This document shows positions 36,454 to 38,651 of a stretch of 38,651 nt of DNA, one piece after another. Every line of letters begins with the position of its first letter. The stretch's first letter is position 1. Source of the stretch: Urechidicola sp. GTDB taxonomy: Bacteria; Bacteroidota; Bacteroidia; Flavobacteriales; Flavobacteriaceae. Made by a program: the position numbers and the translations under genes. The notes beneath the pieces were generated by a model. It was not told where the DNA came from. It made no database searches and saw only the letters and a program-made list of their open reading frames with translations. Location: contig JAQRMW010000217.1 in NCBI GenBank assembly GCA_028599075.1, forward strand, positions 1-38,651. The letters are read 5' to 3'.

Positions 36454-36478
36454 TTTTTTTGAATGTTGCGAAAATTAA

Positions 36479-36562
36479 GCCGAAGTGGTGGAATTGGTAG
36501 ACACGTCGGATTCAAAATCCGATGCTTTCAAAGGCGTGCGGGTTCGATTCCCGCCTTCGGTA
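36479..36562 (+). tRNA. tRNA-Leu(CAA)
   Basis: 84 bases. Acceptor strands GCCGAAG and CTTCGGT pair with one G-T pair at the end; anticodon stem TCGGA/TCCGA with loop TTCAAAA gives anticodon CAA (36513-36515); a long variable arm follows, as in class II tRNAs, and the T arm is GCGGG-TTCGATT-CCCGC. CCA is not encoded. A terminator hairpin follows at 36571. Confidence 0.96.
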
Positions 36563-36570
36563 CAAAAATA

Positions 36571-36597
36571 GTCAAGATGAAAATCTTGGCTTTTTTT
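36571..36597 (+). terminator. Terminator after tRNA-Leu
   Basis: GTCAAGAT, loop GAAA, ATCTTGGC (one G-T pair), then seven T. Confidence 0.85.
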
Positions 36598-36603
36598 ATT
36601 TAC

Positions 36604-36624
36604 AGGTACAACATAGGTACAACA
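36604..36624 (+). repeat. Short direct repeat after the tRNA
   Basis: AGGTACAACA occurs twice with one base between (36604-36613 and 36615-36624), 40 bases past the tRNA 3' end. It could belong to an attachment region of an integrated element; no integrase is in the window. Confidence 0.4.
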
Positions 36625-37000
36625 TTTGGCTGTTTTACTATTAAAATATAAAAACTACAGAATTGTTACTATTTAATTCTATCCCGTATTAAACCCAGTT
36701 GCAATCAATAACTTTTAGTTTTCTTTCTTCTTTTAATTTTAGGAAATTCCTTCCAAACTTTTACAGAAGGTAACATATTTGTCACAAACTTTCTACACAA
36801 TTGACTTCGACATACATAATCGAGATAATATAGTATTCATACAATATTCCTGCAATTTAAACTCGTAAAAACTCCCATCAAAAGACTACGGCATAATCAG
36901 GTTCGTGCCTCTCTCTTTTTATTCCGTTTCCTTTTGAGCTGAGATTTTTGCTTCCGTTTGGGTATTGCTCAAATATTGTTTAACCAAAAAAATTAGCATT
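36625..37000. other. Non-coding stretch before the small-gene region
   Basis: I see no gene here. It is pyrimidine-rich on the plus strand in its right half, with TTCCGTTT twice (36922-36929 and 36952-36959), and has no clear -7 box for the next gene. Confidence 0.4.
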
Positions 37001-37168
37001 ATGAAACAAGTATCTGAAAGCCCCAACATTAACCTTCAAGAAGCAGAAGAACACTATCAATTAAGTAGTGAAAATTACACTACTGAAAGTGCAGAAAATC
37101 ACTTAGCCTACTACAGAGATAAGCATCCGATGAACTATCGAACACTATTAGAATATTATTCAAACTAA
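37001..37168 (+). CDS. Small protein, unknown
   Basis: I choose the ATG at 37001 (55 residues, MKQVSESPNINLQEAEEHYQ...); an upstream in-frame start at 36965 would add unlikely residues. It is polar and acidic, with two copies of a motif of the kind EHYQLS/ENYTTES/ENHLAYY, and no membrane segment or known domain. It stands 11 bases before the next small gene, in the same direction, and both look like accessory-region genes. Confidence 0.55.
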   Translation: MKQVSESPNINLQEAEEHYQLSSENYTTESAENHLAYYRDKHPMNYRTLLEYYSN

Positions 37169-37179
37169 AATCTCATATT

Positions 37180-37446
37180 ATGGAAAATTTTAATTTAGTA
37201 CAACTAGATTTTGGGTTCGAGTGCGATCCTTTATCAACACATAAGAAAACACCAAAGTCAAATAAAAAGCGAACTAATGATTTCGTTTTCAATTTCATGG
37301 ATTGTCTTACCAGCCCCATCATTGTTTTTAAATCTGCTTGGCAAGATACCATACCAAAAGACATACTTAAAAACATAAAATTATCACGACTATTATGTTC
37401 AATGCAGCAAGAAGAAATGGCATCGCTTACAGAAGCATTAGCATAA
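37180..37446 (+). CDS. Small protein, unknown
   Basis: This 88-residue protein is not recognised. The N-terminal third is basic (THKKTPKSNKKRTND), followed by a helical part (FMDCLTSPIIVFKSAW, then IPKDILKNIKLSRLLCSM). It begins 11 bases after the previous small gene and ends 3 bases before the next, so the three are probably cotranscribed. Such short strings of unknown genes are typical of Bacteroidota mobile regions. Confidence 0.6.
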   Translation: MENFNLVQLDFGFECDPLSTHKKTPKSNKKRTNDFVFNFMDCLTSPIIVFKSAWQDTIPKDILKNIKLSRLLCSMQQEEMASLTEALA

Positions 37447-37449
37447 ATA

Positions 37450-37728
37450 ATGCCCAGAACTTATGAAGCACCAATGCCTATGGAATGGGTAAATATTTAT
37501 ACATGGTTAGGTCTTCAATATGCGAGTCAATTTAAAAATAAGGAACAGTTGAGTGCAATGACTGAAATTGCACCCAGCGAACTTTCAGAATATGAAATGG
37601 GGCTTTTGAATAATTTGAGAAGATGGATTTATGATAAACGCAGAAGTGCTCTTAAGAATATTTTGAAAAGCAGTAAAAATTCAGAATCAATTCGTTTACC
37701 GATATATCAAAAAGATCTGTTTGAATAA
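37450..37728 (+). CDS. Small protein, unknown
   Basis: This 92-residue protein has no domain I can name. It contains tryptophan-rich segments (MEWVNIYTWLGLQYASQF), a helical middle (AMTEIAPSELSEYEMGLLNNLRRW) and a basic part (YDKRRSALKNILKSS), and could be a small DNA-associated protein of a mobile element. It starts 3 bases after the preceding gene; a gap of 155 bases with operator-like repeats separates it from the AbiEi-like gene. Confidence 0.6.
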   Translation: MPRTYEAPMPMEWVNIYTWLGLQYASQFKNKEQLSAMTEIAPSELSEYEMGLLNNLRRWIYDKRRSALKNILKSSKNSESIRLPIYQKDLFE

Positions 37729-37785
37729 TAAGTTCAATATTCATAAGACTTCTAATGTAAGTTAAGCTAGCTCTAAATTAATCTT

Positions 37786-37849
37786 TTTTCCAATTTTCAC
37801 CACTTAATTTATATAGTGGCAATAATTTGTTTTCCAATATTTACCACTT
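37786..37849 (+). promoter_or_regulatory. Operator-like direct repeats of the AbiEi-like gene
   Basis: TTTTCCAATTTTCACCACTT (37786-37805) and TTTTCCAATATTTACCACTT (37830-37849) agree at 18 of 20 bases, 44 bases apart. The first is followed by an inverted CCACT/AGTGG pair (37800-37819). AbiEi antitoxins are known to bind repeats in their own promoter, so autoregulation is likely. Confidence 0.6.
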
Positions 37850-37854
37850 TTTTG

Positions 37855-37862
37855 TATATTTG
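37855..37862 (+). promoter_or_regulatory. -7 element of the AbiEi-like gene
   Basis: TATATTTG matches TAnnTTTG, 21 bases before the ATG. A TTTG at 37826-37829 may be the -33 box (25-base spacing, longer than usual), with the second operator repeat exactly between them. Confidence 0.6.
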
Positions 37863-37883
37863 GCAAAGTTTTGAAATATAAAT

Positions 37884-38651
37884 ATGCCAAAAATTATAGA
37901 AAATAAACTTATAGAAGCCTTCAAAGACCATAGTTCGTTTGATAGGGACGAGCTGTATGACTTCTACCTCAATTTTGAACCAGACCTGAAAGAAAGTACT
38001 TTTAGTTGGCGAATTTATGACCTTAAGAAAAAGGACATCATTAAAACTATTGGGCGCGGATTGTATGTTATATCCTATAAGCCCAAGTACAAGCCAGTAT
38101 TGTCAGAAAACGTGCTAAAGATAGCCCGAAAAACTAATGAACGGTTTGAGGGAATTAAATATGCTATCTGGGAATCCCAATGGCTAAACGAGTTTAGCCA
38201 ACACCAAACAGCCAATCAGATGATTGTTGTAGAAGTGGAAAAAGAATTTACCGATTCACTTTATTATTATCTAAACGATACTATCCGAATGGATTTTTTC
38301 TTGAATCCCGATGATAAAGAAATTCAGTTTTATATTTCAGAAAGTACTGTGCCAGTTGTTATAAAGCGACTTGTCACAAGAGCACCCATTCAAAAAATAA
38401 AAAATAAAAAAACAGTTGTAACTATTGCAACACTTGAAAAGATTATGGTGGATTTGTTTGCAGATGAAAACCTGTTTCATTTTTATCAAGGTTCAGAAAT
38501 GATAAACATCTATGAAAAAATTATTGATAGGTACAGCATCAATTTCACAAAACTGTTCAGCTATGCGAAACGGCGTAGAAAAGAACAGGAAATCAAACAA
38601 TTTATAAGTAATCACATCCCAAATTTTTTAGAAGATATTCAATATGATTAA
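37884..38651 (+). CDS. AbiEi-like antitoxin (DUF6577-type)
   Basis: This 255-residue protein resembles AbiEi-type antitoxins of type IV toxin-antitoxin systems. The first 65 residues look like a winged-helix DNA-binding domain (FDRDELYDFY, STFSWRIYDLKKKDIIKTIGRGLYVI). The rest fits the family's C-terminal part (KYAIWESQWLNEFSQHQ, VVEVEKEF, TIATLEKIMVDLFAD). The stop is the last base of the window, so the expected AbiEii nucleotidyltransferase toxin would lie just beyond and cannot be seen. The promoter carries two near-identical 20-base repeats, which support autoregulation. It could instead be a solitary transcription regulator of a mobile element. Confidence 0.6.
   Translation: MPKIIENKLIEAFKDHSSFDRDELYDFYLNFEPDLKESTFSWRIYDLKKKDIIKTIGRGLYVISYKPKYKPVLSENVLKIARKTNERFEGIKYAIWESQWLNEFSQHQTANQMIVVEVEKEFTDSLYYYLNDTIRMDFFLNPDDKEIQFYISESTVPVVIKRLVTRAPIQKIKNKKTVVTIATLEKIMVDLFADENLFHFYQGSEMINIYEKIIDRYSINFTKLFSYAKRRRKEQEIKQFISNHIPNFLEDIQYD

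Noticed and set aside
36463..36651. A 62-codon frame running over the tRNA-Leu
   Set aside because: It overlaps the intact tRNA and its terminator; the reading frame is a by-product of the tRNA sequence.
36386..38651. Integrase or transposase gene in the accessory region
   Set aside because: None of the frames shows recombinase motifs; island status rests on context only.

Overview
The window looks like a chromosome segment of a low-GC marine-type flavobacterium (Bacteroidota, Flavobacteriaceae). The evidence is the gene content: a flavobacterial BioB, a Ctc-type bL25, a TSP3-repeat OmpA, an AddA-like/OmpA/AddB-like cluster, a DUF3179 lipoprotein and TlpA-like proteins. Further support comes from the absence of strong Shine-Dalgarno sites and from several close matches to the Bacteroidota -7 element TAnnTTTG upstream of genes.

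Layout. Bases 1-4500: exported alpha/beta hydrolase, an NfeD-like membrane protein and flotillin in one operon, then bioB. Bases 4500-8750: poorly characterised envelope genes (a minus-strand three-gene operon with a CsgG-like protein, a lipoprotein and a two-helix membrane protein; a DUF3179 lipoprotein; a large lipoprotein). Bases 8780-17140: metG, S66 LD-carboxypeptidase, yraN, a TlpA-like thioredoxin, an SDR, an HD hydrolase, a bacilliredoxin and a frameshifted EamA transporter. Bases 17140-33810: mfd, a VOC protein, a TerB-like protein, an AddA-like helicase-nuclease, OmpA, an AddB-like nuclease, a hydrolase, a MATE pump, an enoyl-CoA hydratase, QueD and a P-loop ATPase. Bases 33850-36205: the prs-rplY-pth block on the minus strand. 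Bases 36386-38651: a broken tRNA-Leu next to an intact tRNA-Leu(CAA), followed by an accessory region with three small unknown genes and an AbiEi-like antitoxin with repeats in its promoter. This last part looks like the edge of a genomic island; no integrase is inside the window.

How the genes relate. Mfd, AddA-like and AddB-like proteins serve DNA repair and recombination. prs, rplY, pth, metG and the tRNA serve translation and nucleotide supply. Flotillin with its NfeD partner, OmpA, the lipoproteins and LD-carboxypeptidase belong to the envelope. BrxA-like, TlpA-like and MATE proteins suggest redox and stress functions.

The most unusual signal is a set of short dispersed palindromic repeats of several families, scattered between genes and also inserted in frame in two essential-type genes, metG (9284-9349) and mfd (about 19519-19549). 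One family (15357-15405, 15417-15463, 30662-30703 and the metG copy) keeps its ends, TTCGAG and CGA(GAA), but has different hairpins in the middle. Other points of note are a frameshift at an (AG)4 tract in the EamA gene, seven perfect 12-bp repeats in the bL25 tail, a tRNA-Leu that stops after its anticodon arm, and two 20-bp operator-like repeats before the AbiEi-like gene. All repeat-family statements come from reading this window by eye; no search was run.
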